Source: Streptomyces sp. NBC_01231 (GTDB lineage: Bacteria > Actinomycetota > Actinomycetes > Streptomycetales > Streptomycetaceae). From it: DNA of 64,000 bases. The stretch spans positions 3,596,001-3,660,000 of the forward strand of contig CP108521.1 of assembly GCA_035999765.1 (NCBI GenBank). Direction: 5' to 3'. This document shows positions 41,901 through 49,534 of the stretch, one piece after another. The notes under the pieces are model-generated. The model ran no database searches. It worked only from the letters and a program-made list of their open reading frames with translations, and was not told the DNA's origin. The stretch's first letter is position 1. Every line of letters begins with the position of its first letter. The position numbers were made by a program, and so were the translations under genes.

Positions 41901-43224
41901 CCTCGGCGGGCTGCTCGGTGTACTGCTCGCTCTCCTCAGCCGCCTCGGGCTCCACCACGGCGGCGGCTTCGGCGGCGGCCCGCTGCGCGGTCTGGAACTG
42001 CGGCTCGGTGAAGACAGGCGCCTGGAACACGGCGACGGCCGGCCGCTTGGGCCGACGCGGAGAGTCGTCCTCGGCCTGCTCGGCGGTCCTGCCCCCGGCC
42101 GGTTGCGCGGGCGCGGCGAACCCGGTCGCGGCCTTGCGGACGGCACGACGGCGGCGACGCGGTGCGGCGTCCTCGACGGGCGCCTCGTCGGCGGGAGCCT
42201 CGATCGCCTCCGCCCGCCCGCTCTCGACGGCAACGGTCTCCGGCTCGGGCGCGGCGGCACTCGCCGCGGCCGGCTCGGCCTCGGTGCCCTCGGGCGCGGA
42301 CACCCGGCGGGTGGCACGCCGACGCGAACGACGCGGAGCGGCCTCCTCGGCCTCGGCGGCGGTGCCGTCGTCCGTCGTCTCCGTCACGACCGGGAGGCCC
42401 ACCGGCTCCCCGGCGTTCTCGGCGGTCTCGACGGCCTGCGCCACCTCGACGCTCTCTGCGCTGTCAGCGGCCTCGGCCGCCTTCGGCGCCCCGGCGGGCG
42501 CGGAAGCCCGACGTCCGGCCCGCCGACGCGTACGCCCGGCAGGCGCGGCCTCCTCGGCCACGGGCTCCTGGACCACGGTCTTTTCGGCCACGGCGTCGGA
42601 GGCAGTCGCGGTCTCCGACGTCCCGGCGTCCTCGGTCCCAGCCTCAGCGGCGACCGGCGCCGCCTCGGGTGCGGACACCCGACGGGTGGCACGCCGACGC
42701 GAACGACGCGGAGCGGCCTCCTCGGCCTCGGCGGCAACCGTGCTTTCCTGCACCGCGTCCTCGGCGGACCCGGCGGACGCGGGCTGGTCGACGACGGTCA
42801 CGGGTACGACGGTCTCGGCGGGCTCGGCGGACGCGGGCGCCCCGGCGGGCGCGGAGGCCCGACGCGTGGCACGCCGACGTGGCCGCCCGGCAGGTGCGGC
42901 CTCGGCAGCACCCTGCACCTCGGCGGTCTCACCGGTGCCGGCGGCCTCGTCAGCCCCCGCGACGTCAGCCACAGCCACTGTCTCCTCGACCTCAGTCGCC
43001 TCGGCACCCTCGATGCCCTCGGCGGTCTTCTCGTCCTCGTCGGTCGCGAGGTCCTCGGCCTGCGCCGCCGCTATGGCGGGCGCGACGGTCTCCGCCGGTG
43101 CCTCGGCGGCGCCGACCGGCGGACCCGCGGGTCGGGAAGCGGCACGGCGCCGACGACGCGGCGGCAGGGTGTCGCTGGGCGTGTTCGGTTCGGAACCCTC
43201 GGTGGGTTCGGTCGGTTCGAGCAT
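38914..43224 (-). CDS. rne: Ribonuclease E/G family endoribonuclease (long actinobacterial form)
   Basis: A 1436-residue RNA-decay and processing enzyme. The catalytic core sits in the middle (about residues 640-1065): S1 domain (SYVGNVYLGKVQNVLPSMEA), metal-binding aspartates in VVDVNTGKF (near 953) and IDFIDM (near 1003), and the zinc-link CVHCNGRG (near 1055). Both flanks are huge and disordered. The N-terminal 640 and C-terminal 370 residues are Ala/Glu-rich with about nine basic islands of the type RTRRRATRR-SAP, and the last 70 residues are a Lys/Ala tail of KKTAAKK-type repeats like histone H1. These may bind RNA, DNA or degradosome partners. GGGAG precedes the ATG by ten bases. Confidence 0.95.
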   Translation of the reverse strand: MLEPTEPTEGSEPNTPSDTLPPRRRRRAASRPAGPPVGAAEAPAETVAPAIAAAQAEDLATDEDEKTAEGIEGAEATEVEETVAVADVAGADEAAGTGETAEVQGAAEAAPAGRPRRRATRRASAPAGAPASAEPAETVVPVTVVDQPASAGSAEDAVQESTVAAEAEEAAPRRSRRRATRRVSAPEAAPVAAEAGTEDAGTSETATASDAVAEKTVVQEPVAEEAAPAGRTRRRAGRRASAPAGAPKAAEAADSAESVEVAQAVETAENAGEPVGLPVVTETTDDGTAAEAEEAAPRRSRRRATRRVSAPEGTEAEPAAASAAAPEPETVAVESGRAEAIEAPADEAPVEDAAPRRRRRAVRKAATGFAAPAQPAGGRTAEQAEDDSPRRPKRPAVAVFQAPVFTEPQFQTAQRAAAEAAAVVEPEAAEESEQYTEQPAEEFAEEQGAGRRRRRRRGSGSAQESEERTAADTAVEEEPEEPEESAEDGADGDDTEETGSRRRRRRGGRRRRRGDSADAESGDGQDTDADDTAGTRAAQDTEDTAEQTEDDDEDTEDREESGGAGSSSSRRRRRRRRRAGDSSTDVEPGDGDPERTVVKVREPRKPSEPSDEVQSIKGSTRLEAKKQRRREGREQGRRRVPIITEAEFLARREAVERVMVVRQSGERTQIGVLEDGVLVEHYVNKEQATSYVGNVYLGKVQNVLPSMEAAFIDIGKGRNAVLYAGEVNFEALGMANGPRRIESALKSGQPVLVQVTKDPIGHKGARLTSQVSLPGRYLVYVPEGSMTGISRKLPDTERARLKTILKKIVPEDAGVIVRTAAEGASEDELRRDVERLQGQWEDIQKKAKNGGSSNAPTLLYGEPDMTVRVVRDIFNEDFTKVVVSGDEAWSTIHGYVSHVAPDLADRLSRWTSEVDVFATYRIDEQLAKALDRKVWLPSGGSLVIDRTEAMIVVDVNTGKFTGQGGNLEETVTRNNLEAAEEIVRQLRLRDLGGIIVIDFIDMVLESNRDLVLRRLLECLGRDRTKHQVAEVTSLGLVQMTRKRVGQGLLESFSETCVHCNGRGVIVHMEQPSSAGGGGKRRKRGRGGDGQAHEHEAAVDTAEALEETEAEVAAEAAEPVALAEPEFTPDEELYSSVAEAEAAAGRGRTRRRASRRASAPAGAPNREERRDDRRGGRRDEARAEADVRAEAPTAQDVTAEEEVERPVQPHEAAVAQAAPAAAEDPVVEAPAEAPVAEEAAPKGRTRRRATRKVSAPAGSPAGAEAAVVTVAETVSASAPQAEEAPVAELAEQPEAPAEAPAESGAPARPRRRAVRKATAPTASEEAAVVVVPAAETGTDAGAEADAEAGALAGVDEGAAEEAVPAKKTARKTAKKATAKKAATKKTAAKKTVAKKVTAKKAAKTTTAKTAAKKATSKKTVAAEQKSAPSVSSAADEG

Positions 43225-43378
43225 GCGGGCTTGTCTCCCGTCAGGCTCCCGGGCGCCGCGCTGGTCCGGCGTCGATCATGTCGATCGCCGTTGACGTCCG
43301 CGGCTCGCGCGATGCGCGGTGCCGCCGTCCGGGGCGCGGGCGCCGCACGGGAGCTCTCTGTGTCCTGTCTCACCGGTT

Positions 43379-43399
43379 CCGTACGCCGATTGCGTACGG
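43379..43399 (-). other. Hairpin in the rne upstream region
   Basis: A perfect 8-bp stem CCGTACGC / GCGTACGG with a five-base loop in the 271-base gap between the DUF2344 stop and rne. It could end DUF2344 transcription or be part of the rne leader, which in other bacteria mediates RNase E self-control. Nothing else was recognised in this gap. Confidence 0.4.
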
Positions 43400-43495
43400 C
43401 CTGGCGAAAGTCTTGTGGTCGGTGCGCTGCCCGACCCAGGTGGCTCCCGAGTCCGAGGGTGGCGCTACGACGTCCGTCCCTACGCGGAACCTTCC

Positions 43496-44302
43496 TTACG
43501 CCGGCGCCGTCGCGGCGGCAGCGGGGGCGGCCGTGGATTGGGCCGTCACTGCCTCGCGGTCAGGCGCGAGCGGGTCGGTCACCGTGCCGGTCTCTTCATC
43601 GAACAGCCCCTGCGCCAGCCTGGTCACCGCTGCGGGGACCGGCGGCGCCAGGTCGGCCACGGCGCGAAGACCGGACAGGACGTCGTCGGGTCGTACGGCA
43701 GGCGTCACGTGCCGAACAACCAGCCGCAGTATCGCACAGGGCTGGTCGGTAGGCCTATCAGCCTGGGAACTGTGTGTTTCGAGCTGGACCACCGCCGAGC
43801 GCGCGTCGAAGGTCCGGACGCCGTTCTTGGTCCTGCGCTGGACCTCGACCGCCTCGGCGGCGTTGAAGCCGGCCACCGCGCGTTCGGCCTCGGCCGGGTC
43901 CACCCCGTCCAGCCGCAGCTCCCACACGGAAGCCGTGAGCCGGTCGGCGAGCCCCGAGGTCCGTGCCTCTACGGCGTCGATGACATCGAGACCCGCGGGC
44001 ATCGACTCGTCGAGCAGAGCTCTCAGGCGCTCCGGGTCACGCGCCGCGGTGAGCGCGATCTCCAGATACTCCGCCTCACTGCCCGTGCCGGTGGGTGCGG
44101 CATTGGCGTACGACACCTTCGGATGCGGCGTGAACCCCGCCGAGTACGCCATCGGCACTTCGGCACGGCGCAACGCACGCTCGAAGGCGCGCTGGAAGTC
44201 ACGGTGGCTGGTGAACCGGAGGCGGCCGCGCTTGGTGTAACGCAGTCGGATGCGCTGCACCGCGGGTGCGGGCGGCGGGCCTTCGGGCTGTCGCTTGCCC
44301 AG
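43496..44302 (-). CDS. DUF2344 (TIGR03936-type, radical-SAM-linked) protein, probable CTG start
   Basis: A 268-residue protein of the radical-SAM-linked DUF2344 family, with the signature VQRIRLRYTKRGRLRFTSHRD continuing RDFQRAFERALRRAEVP and AYSAGFTPHPKVSYA. The family usually sits beside or is fused to a TIGR03960-type radical SAM protein, present here at 49535-51505; the joint function is unknown. The family N-terminus GKRQPEGPPPAPA lies upstream of the first GTG (44260), in frame after a CTG at 44302. GAAGGA precedes the CTG by ten bases, and the upstream gene ends six bases before it, so I prefer CTG; GTG at 44260 has no ribosome binding site. Confidence 0.8.
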   Translation of the reverse strand: MGKRQPEGPPPAPAVQRIRLRYTKRGRLRFTSHRDFQRAFERALRRAEVPMAYSAGFTPHPKVSYANAAPTGTGSEAEYLEIALTAARDPERLRALLDESMPAGLDVIDAVEARTSGLADRLTASVWELRLDGVDPAEAERAVAGFNAAEAVEVQRRTKNGVRTFDARSAVVQLETHSSQADRPTDQPCAILRLVVRHVTPAVRPDDVLSGLRAVADLAPPVPAAVTRLAQGLFDEETGTVTDPLAPDREAVTAQSTAAPAAAATAPA

Positions 44303-44308
44303 TGTCGT

Positions 44309-45508
44309 TCAGTCCTTCGTGAGAGCGGTCGTACTACTACCAAGAGTACGTGTCTCGGCGCCCGTCGGTTCCCGCCGGTCCACCACCTCTGACTGCCCCG
44401 GCTCCCCGAAAAGCATGCGCCGGAAGTCGGCACGGGCCTGTCGTACGGACTCGCGGGCCGCGGCGAGAGCCTGCCGGGTGGCCCGTCCGACGCTGCGCGC
44501 GGCCTCCGCGGCGGGCCGCAGGACGAGGTCCCGGATCACGTGTCCGACAGGCGTGAGAACCGTCCGGTACACCCAGCGCACCGGCTCCACGAAGATCCAC
44601 CGGAAGAGGGTCGCGAGGAACCGTCCGACGGCGAGCGAGAGGTGCCCCGCGATCCGCCAGGCGTGCCTCAAGGCGTCCGCCACCTCCCTTCCCACGACGG
44701 CGAGCACACGGCCGACCGGTACGAGGATCCAGCGCCACAGGGCGAGGGCGGGCAGGACGAACAGCACCCGGGTCACCCAGTAGAGAGCCACCCCCACTCC
44801 GGTGACGATCATGCTCAGGGCCCATGTCAGCCCCCTCGCACACCAGGCGATCGCGTGGCCGACCGGCGTGAGGATCCACGTGTACACCCACACGACGGGC
44901 ACGACGACGAGGTGGCGCACCAGCCAGGCCAGCACACCGAAGACACCGAGCCCCAGAGCGGCAAGCACCGCGCCGATCCCCCGCAGCGCCCACAGGACGG
45001 CATGTCCCACCGGAGTGAGCACGCGCGCATACACCCACACCAGCCCGGCGCCGAGCCCCCGCAGCGCCCACACGACGGCATGTCCCACCGGAGTGAGCAC
45101 GTACGCGTACACCCACGCCAGCCCGGCGCCGATTCCCCGCGCGACCCACGCGAGGGCGTGCCCCAGGGGCGTCAGCGCATACCGGTACAGCCACCCGAGC
45201 GGCACCACGACGAGCACGTTCCCGAGCCAGCCGAGAACCCGTCCGAGCGGCACGACGACATACCGCCACAGACCGACGAACGGCCAGACGAACAGCGCCC
45301 TGCCGAGCCACGCCAGCGCCCGCCCGAACGGCCTGAGCACGGTGTCCCTCAGAACGCGCCCGACGACAACGAGCGCGTCCCACACCATCCGCACCGGCAC
45401 GACCAGCACGAGCACCACGATCCGCACAGGGATCCGAATCGCAACGGCGAGACACCCTTCGGGTGTTGCCTGCTGCTGTGGCTGAGCCGGTGGCTTCTCG
45501 AGGTCCAT
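44309..45508 (-). CDS. Membrane protein made of LTPVGHA repeats (unknown function)
   Basis: A 399-residue, strongly hydrophobic protein. Its centre is a row of units of about 26 residues or longer, each starting with LTPVGHA or a close variant (LTPLGHALAW, LTPVGHAVVW, LTPVGHAVLW, LTPVGHAIAW, LVPVGRVLAV, LTPVGHVIRD) and containing W-V-Y. Two adjacent units are near-identical in DNA as a 78-bp tandem repeat (44983-45138), a sign of recent duplication. The ends are hydrophilic. I do not recognise the family; a repeated membrane or amphipathic fold is likely. It ends six bases before the DUF2344 start, suggesting coupling. ATG at 45508 (MDLEKPPAQ) was preferred over an upstream non-hydrophobic extension. 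Confidence 0.8.
   Translation of the reverse strand: MDLEKPPAQPQQQATPEGCLAVAIRIPVRIVVLVLVVPVRMVWDALVVVGRVLRDTVLRPFGRALAWLGRALFVWPFVGLWRYVVVPLGRVLGWLGNVLVVVPLGWLYRYALTPLGHALAWVARGIGAGLAWVYAYVLTPVGHAVVWALRGLGAGLVWVYARVLTPVGHAVLWALRGIGAVLAALGLGVFGVLAWLVRHLVVVPVVWVYTWILTPVGHAIAWCARGLTWALSMIVTGVGVALYWVTRVLFVLPALALWRWILVPVGRVLAVVGREVADALRHAWRIAGHLSLAVGRFLATLFRWIFVEPVRWVYRTVLTPVGHVIRDLVLRPAAEAARSVGRATRQALAAARESVRQARADFRRMLFGEPGQSEVVDRREPTGAETRTLGSSTTALTKD
44983..45138. repeat. 78-bp coding tandem repeat (two units)
   Basis: Two consecutive 78-base units starting GCAGCGCCCACA (44983 and 45061) differ at a handful of positions and encode two 26-residue LTPVGHA units of the membrane protein. Confidence 0.8.
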
Positions 45509-45718
45509 GACGGCGTAGACGCCTGGAGTGGCCCGAACGGATCCCGTTCCGCACTGTTTGTTCCACTCATCCTCGAAATCCCCACGCAGCAGCGACAACA
45601 GGGGGCCCGAGACCAGGCGTTCGCGTTGCGGGATGCGCCGACCGGATGAACAGTGGACTCATGGGCCCGGTCCGCAACGGATGAAGCAAGCACCACGCGA
45701 AGCGCATCTGGAACCACT

Positions 45719-47206
45719 ATGGCCAGAATCTCCCGGCGACGCGCCTTCCACAGCGTCAACGCATCCGTCCTGGCTGCGACGCTCGCATTTCCAGCAGGGT
45801 TGACCGGCGCGGTGACAGCTCTTCAGGGCTCCAGCGAGAGCAGAGCGCAGTCGTCACCCGCTGACACTCCCCCGCCTCCGCCCCCGGTGGACACGCCGCC
45901 TGACCCGAACACTCCCGAGTACCCGCCGCCTCCCGACAACACGCCGAGCGGGCCGGCGACGCCTCCGCCCCCCGACAGCACGCCCACACCGAGTGATACG
46001 CCGCCGTCGGATCCGGAGGAAACACCGCCCTCTGACCAGCCGTCACAGCCGCCGGGTTCCGATGGCGTGGACCCAGGGACGTCCGCCCTCCCTGCGGAAC
46101 AGACGAGACAGATCGAAGACGTAACGACGCGTCTGGACGCGACGAGGGACGAGGTCCCCGAGGAACTCGTGGAGACTGTTGACGAGTTGACGACCACTCT
46201 CGAGGCGGTCGAGTCCCCGCACACGTCGCCGCAGGACAGACAGGAAGTCATCGAGACCGTCACACACCTGACGACCGCGCTGACAGCCACCGGTGACGAC
46301 AGCACACCCCCCAAGCTGCGGAAACAGCTGATCCCGCTCGTGAAGCAGGCGTCCTCCGCGCTGAAGACGGGTTACGACCCGCAGGTGCCGTCCGAGGCGC
46401 GGTCCTTCCTCCTCCTGGTCGTGAAGCGGACGACATCCTCGCTGGGCATGGTCTGTGACCCCGAAACGCCGCAGAAGCTGCGCGACCAACTGATCGCGAC
46501 CTCGGAAGTGGTGAACCGCACGGTGAGTTCGGGAGTGGTGAACCACACGGTGAGTTCGGGGACGCTGAGCCCCGCCGAGGGGGCGCGGTCCGGCACGGAG
46601 AAGTCCGGTTGGTTCGCGATGCAACTGAGTGCCGCGGTGCGGACAGCCGCAGCCCAGCCGATGCCCCGGGAGAAGAGAGACGCCCTCGTGGGGACCGCGT
46701 ACGAGCAGGGCAAGCAGCTGAAGGTGCTCTCCGACCCCAAGACGTCGTCGAAGGACCGGGCCGAAACCGCACAGAGCATGGAGGATCGGTCCACTCAAAT
46801 GCGTGACCAGCAGGAGGATGCCGCTCCGGATACAGAGTCGGAAGACCCTCTGGGCAAGGCGGCCGAGGGCTGCACCAACGCCATATTCGACATGAAGCCA
46901 GAGCACACACTCGCCCAGAGGCTCAAGAACCTGATTCCCGAGAGCTGGTCCCTGGAAGGAGTCAAGGACTTCTGGAAGACCCAGGAAAAGGGGAACAAGC
47001 AGCTTGACGTCTACGTCCAGTTGCAGAACGACACAAACGTCCACGCGCCCATCGAGATCTCGTCACTCATCATCAAGCTCGCCGAGCTCGTTCCGAGGAG
47101 CGAATTGCAGTCCGCCATCGGCCCTCCGGATTCCGCCAGATGCCTGTGGACGGCCACGTATCTCGACCAAGATTTCGGGGTCGCCGTCGGGAGCTGGCTC
47201 GAGTAG
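45719..47206 (+). CDS. Exported protein with proline-rich stalk (unknown function)
   Basis: A 495-residue protein starting MARISRRRAFHSVNASVLAA, an export signal with an RRR motif that could be Tat or Sec, ending near residue 35-50. Next comes a Pro/Asp/Ser/Thr stalk (about 48-120, PPPPPPVDTPPDP-like), then a helical region rich in Thr and Glu (LDATRDEVPEELVETVDELT and related), and a C-terminal part with two cysteines (EGCTN, ARCLW). A 27-base tandem repeat encodes VVNRTVSSG / VVNHTVSSG. No known domain is recognised. The start at 45719 was preferred over GTG at 45653 because it puts the signal at the N-terminus. It is convergent with the membrane protein at 47219-48682, leaving only 12 bases. 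Confidence 0.72.
   Translation: MARISRRRAFHSVNASVLAATLAFPAGLTGAVTALQGSSESRAQSSPADTPPPPPPVDTPPDPNTPEYPPPPDNTPSGPATPPPPDSTPTPSDTPPSDPEETPPSDQPSQPPGSDGVDPGTSALPAEQTRQIEDVTTRLDATRDEVPEELVETVDELTTTLEAVESPHTSPQDRQEVIETVTHLTTALTATGDDSTPPKLRKQLIPLVKQASSALKTGYDPQVPSEARSFLLLVVKRTTSSLGMVCDPETPQKLRDQLIATSEVVNRTVSSGVVNHTVSSGTLSPAEGARSGTEKSGWFAMQLSAAVRTAAAQPMPREKRDALVGTAYEQGKQLKVLSDPKTSSKDRAETAQSMEDRSTQMRDQQEDAAPDTESEDPLGKAAEGCTNAIFDMKPEHTLAQRLKNLIPESWSLEGVKDFWKTQEKGNKQLDVYVQLQNDTNVHAPIEISSLIIKLAELVPRSELQSAIGPPDSARCLWTATYLDQDFGVAVGSWLE
46508..46561. repeat. 27-bp coding tandem repeat (two units)
   Basis: Two consecutive copies of GTGGTGAACCGCACGGTGAG plus TTCGGG(A/G) inside the exported protein, differing at two bases. 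Confidence 0.85.
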
Positions 47207-47218
47207 ACCGCGCCACCG

Positions 47219-48682
47219 TCAGGCACCGGAAGAACTCAACAGTTCCGTGAAGGACACTTCAGAGTTCGCCTGCGCCTTCGCAGCCCCGTATCGCTCCAAC
47301 TCTCTCTTCTCCTCCTGCGCCAGATGCCTCTCCCCTTCGAAATGGAACGACGAGATGGACGAGGTGGGGTCGCGCCCCGGAATCCAGGTCGCCGTCACAT
47401 AGCGCGGACCGCGCGTCAGATTGACGAGGTTGTTGTTGTGACGCACCCTGCCGTGGTAATAGATCTGCTGGCCACACCCCTCTTCCGGGCGGCAGTGGTA
47501 TCGCCCCGCGTCCACATCCCACGAATAATGAGGAGTTTTGAACTCCTCCTCGTCGATCTTCCCCCGATCCTTCCTCATGTATGAGATCCTCAAGTCGACG
47601 CTCACCACGTCGTACTTGTACTTCTTGGGCACCTGCACCACGTGCTTGAGCGTGTATTCCTCCCCGGTTTCGAGCCGGTTGCCGGGTCCGTAGAAATGCC
47701 CGCTGCTGATCGTTCTGTACGCGAGCCGACCGACGTGGAGTTCCGCTTCCCCGGAGTCCTTGCCCCGCTGGCCCGCACTCTTTCGCCACTCCCGCACAAG
47801 GCCCCTGTTGTTTGCATCTTTGTAGTAAGTGGCGACTCTGCCACGAACCGTATACATGTCATTGAGGACGTACACCGGAATTCCTCCGGTGTTCTTCATG
47901 GAGAGCGTGATAGGAACCTGCAAAAACGGATACTTACTGTCCATCCGCGACTTCCCGAACTCCGCCTTCACAGTGAGATGCATCGGGGCCGCCGTGGGTT
48001 GGTACATGGTCGAATACGCCAGGCTGACGCCGGTCAGGAGCGCGGTGGCGACCACTCCGGCCGCGAACCTCTTGGGCTGCGGGACGCCCTTCCACGATCT
48101 GTCGCGCACAAGAAGACACAGTGCCCACAGCGACCAGCACCACAGGGGCATGAACACCAGCGCATAGGGCGTGAACTCCATCTCCTCGAGCCACATGAAC
48201 AGCAGGAGACTGTCGGTGGCCAGCGCGATGAGCACGCCGAACAGGACGATCGCCCCGGAGGCCCGGAACTGCCGCCTCCCCCCGTAGTCGAGGGCCGCGA
48301 GTGCCGACAGGCCCTGCACCGCGCCGGCCAGGACGAACAGAACGCCGCTGAGGCGTTGCGCGAAGGTCAGGGCCCCGGAGGCGTCCGGCCACCCGATGAC
48401 CGTGCCGAGGGCCATGGACGCGAGCAGACCGGCGGCCATGAGCAGGGTGACCGCGCGCCTTCTCCCCGCACGGTCGGGCCACGTCCCGCTGTCACCTCCC
48501 CGCCAGCAGAAGGACGCCGGATCCTCCAGGTCCAGGTCCTCGGGGTAGCCGAGGCGCCCGAGGATCCTCCGCAGGTCGCCCGCTGACCAGGCTCGGCCCG
48601 CCGTCTGTCCGTCCACGTGGACCCGACGCAGCCCACGGCTGTCCGGCGGCTCGACAACGACCCAGGGACGGATGCTCCTCAT
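47219..48682 (-). CDS. Multi-pass membrane protein with large exported C-terminal domain (unknown)
   Basis: A 487-residue protein. After a cytoplasmic head of about 95 residues (with a DLRRILGRLGYPEDLDLED stretch) come about five membrane helices (roughly residues 90-245), then a 240-residue domain that should be outside the membrane, containing VPITLSMKNTGGIPVYVLND, RISYMRKDRGKIDEEEF and two cysteines (YHCRPEEGCGQQ) that could pair. It has no recognised motif. It is divergent from the TerD gene and convergent with the exported proline-rich protein, forming an accessory group inserted between DUF2344 and its radical SAM partner. Confidence 0.72.
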   Translation of the reverse strand: MRSIRPWVVVEPPDSRGLRRVHVDGQTAGRAWSAGDLRRILGRLGYPEDLDLEDPASFCWRGGDSGTWPDRAGRRRAVTLLMAAGLLASMALGTVIGWPDASGALTFAQRLSGVLFVLAGAVQGLSALAALDYGGRRQFRASGAIVLFGVLIALATDSLLLFMWLEEMEFTPYALVFMPLWCWSLWALCLLVRDRSWKGVPQPKRFAAGVVATALLTGVSLAYSTMYQPTAAPMHLTVKAEFGKSRMDSKYPFLQVPITLSMKNTGGIPVYVLNDMYTVRGRVATYYKDANNRGLVREWRKSAGQRGKDSGEAELHVGRLAYRTISSGHFYGPGNRLETGEEYTLKHVVQVPKKYKYDVVSVDLRISYMRKDRGKIDEEEFKTPHYSWDVDAGRYHCRPEEGCGQQIYYHGRVRHNNNLVNLTRGPRYVTATWIPGRDPTSSISSFHFEGERHLAQEEKRELERYGAAKAQANSEVSFTELLSSSGA

Positions 48683-48824
48683 TGCCCCAGGCTCGAACCC
48701 GGAGCAGCCCGGTGCACCCGGGGCTACACCGTTCGGCTCCGCGGAGGCCCGGGCGGCGAGCACTTGCCAGGACCATGACCGGCCTGCCCTGGGACCTCGG
48801 CGAAAGCCCAGGCAGTATGTGCCC

Positions 48825-49409
48825 ATGATTACGCTCACGAAGGAAGACGGCCCGGCCGACCTGGACGGGGTGACCCATCTGTCCATCGGGGTCTCCTGGG
48901 ACCCCACCGCCGGTGCCAGCGGCGGAGTAATGGGCAAGTTCCGCCGGAAGACCGGCACCGACCTCGATCTGATCGCCATCGCCATGCACGACGGAGACCC
49001 AGTGCGCCTGGCGGGCCTCGACTCGCTCGATCCCATCGGCAACGGCTCCCTGCTGCACAGCGGCGACAACCAGACCGGCCACGGGGACGGCGACGACGAG
49101 ACCGTCACGGTCGAGTTCGCGAAGATCCCACCCCACATCAACTCGATCGTGTTCGTCGCCGCCGCCTACAAGAAGGGCAGCTCCTTCCAGAAGGCACGCA
49201 ACATCAGCTTCAAGGTGTACGACGCGACCGGCGGCAGCACCCAGCAGGTCGCCGACATCTGGCCGAGCATGCTCACCACGGACAACGGCTGCGCCGTGGC
49301 CAAGGCCGTCCGCTCCGGCGCCGCCTGGAAGCTCGAAGTCATCAACGTCACCGGCAAGATCAAACAGGGTGACGAGCTCGCCCTGATGCGCTTCGCCGCC
49401 AGCAAGTAG
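48825..49409 (+). CDS. TerD-family protein
   Basis: A 194-residue protein of the TerD/TerZ family (tellurite resistance and stress, calcium-binding). It has the opening MITLTKEDGPADLDGVTHLS, the metal-site stretch GVSWDPTAGASG, then TDLDLIAIAMH, and SGDNQTGHGDGDDETVTVEF with clustered Asp residues that bind calcium in this family. The usual length is about 190 residues. ATG at 48825 has only a weak CAGGCAG upstream. It stands alone without other ter genes, as often in Streptomyces, where several copies are spread over the genome. It is followed by a terminator shared with the convergent radical SAM gene. Confidence 0.9.
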   Translation: MITLTKEDGPADLDGVTHLSIGVSWDPTAGASGGVMGKFRRKTGTDLDLIAIAMHDGDPVRLAGLDSLDPIGNGSLLHSGDNQTGHGDGDDETVTVEFAKIPPHINSIVFVAAAYKKGSSFQKARNISFKVYDATGGSTQQVADIWPSMLTTDNGCAVAKAVRSGAAWKLEVINVTGKIKQGDELALMRFAASK

Positions 49410-49464
49410 AACGCCAGCAATTAGAAGCGGACGTCATCGGGAAGCCGGCCGTCGCCACAGCCGA

Positions 49465-49493
49465 GGAGCCCCCTCCGAACCGAAGGGGGCTCC
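49465..49493. terminator. Bidirectional terminator between TerD and radical SAM genes
   Basis: A perfect 10-bp stem GGAGCCCCCT / AGGGGGCTCC, extended outside by CACAGC / GCTGTG, in the gap between convergent genes. Confidence 0.8.
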
Positions 49494-49534
49494 ACGCTGT
49501 GCTCGACGGTTGCCCTGCTCGAAGGCTTGAGCCC

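Noticed and set aside
39598..43752. A 1384-codon open frame on the strand opposite rne
   Set aside because: It is the mirror of biased rne codons in high-GC DNA; its protein is low-complexity Gly/Arg/Leu sequence with no domain, and rne is certain on the other strand.
48825..49409. A tellurite resistance operon
   Set aside because: Only a single TerD-family gene is present, with no terA, terB, terC or terZ neighbours.
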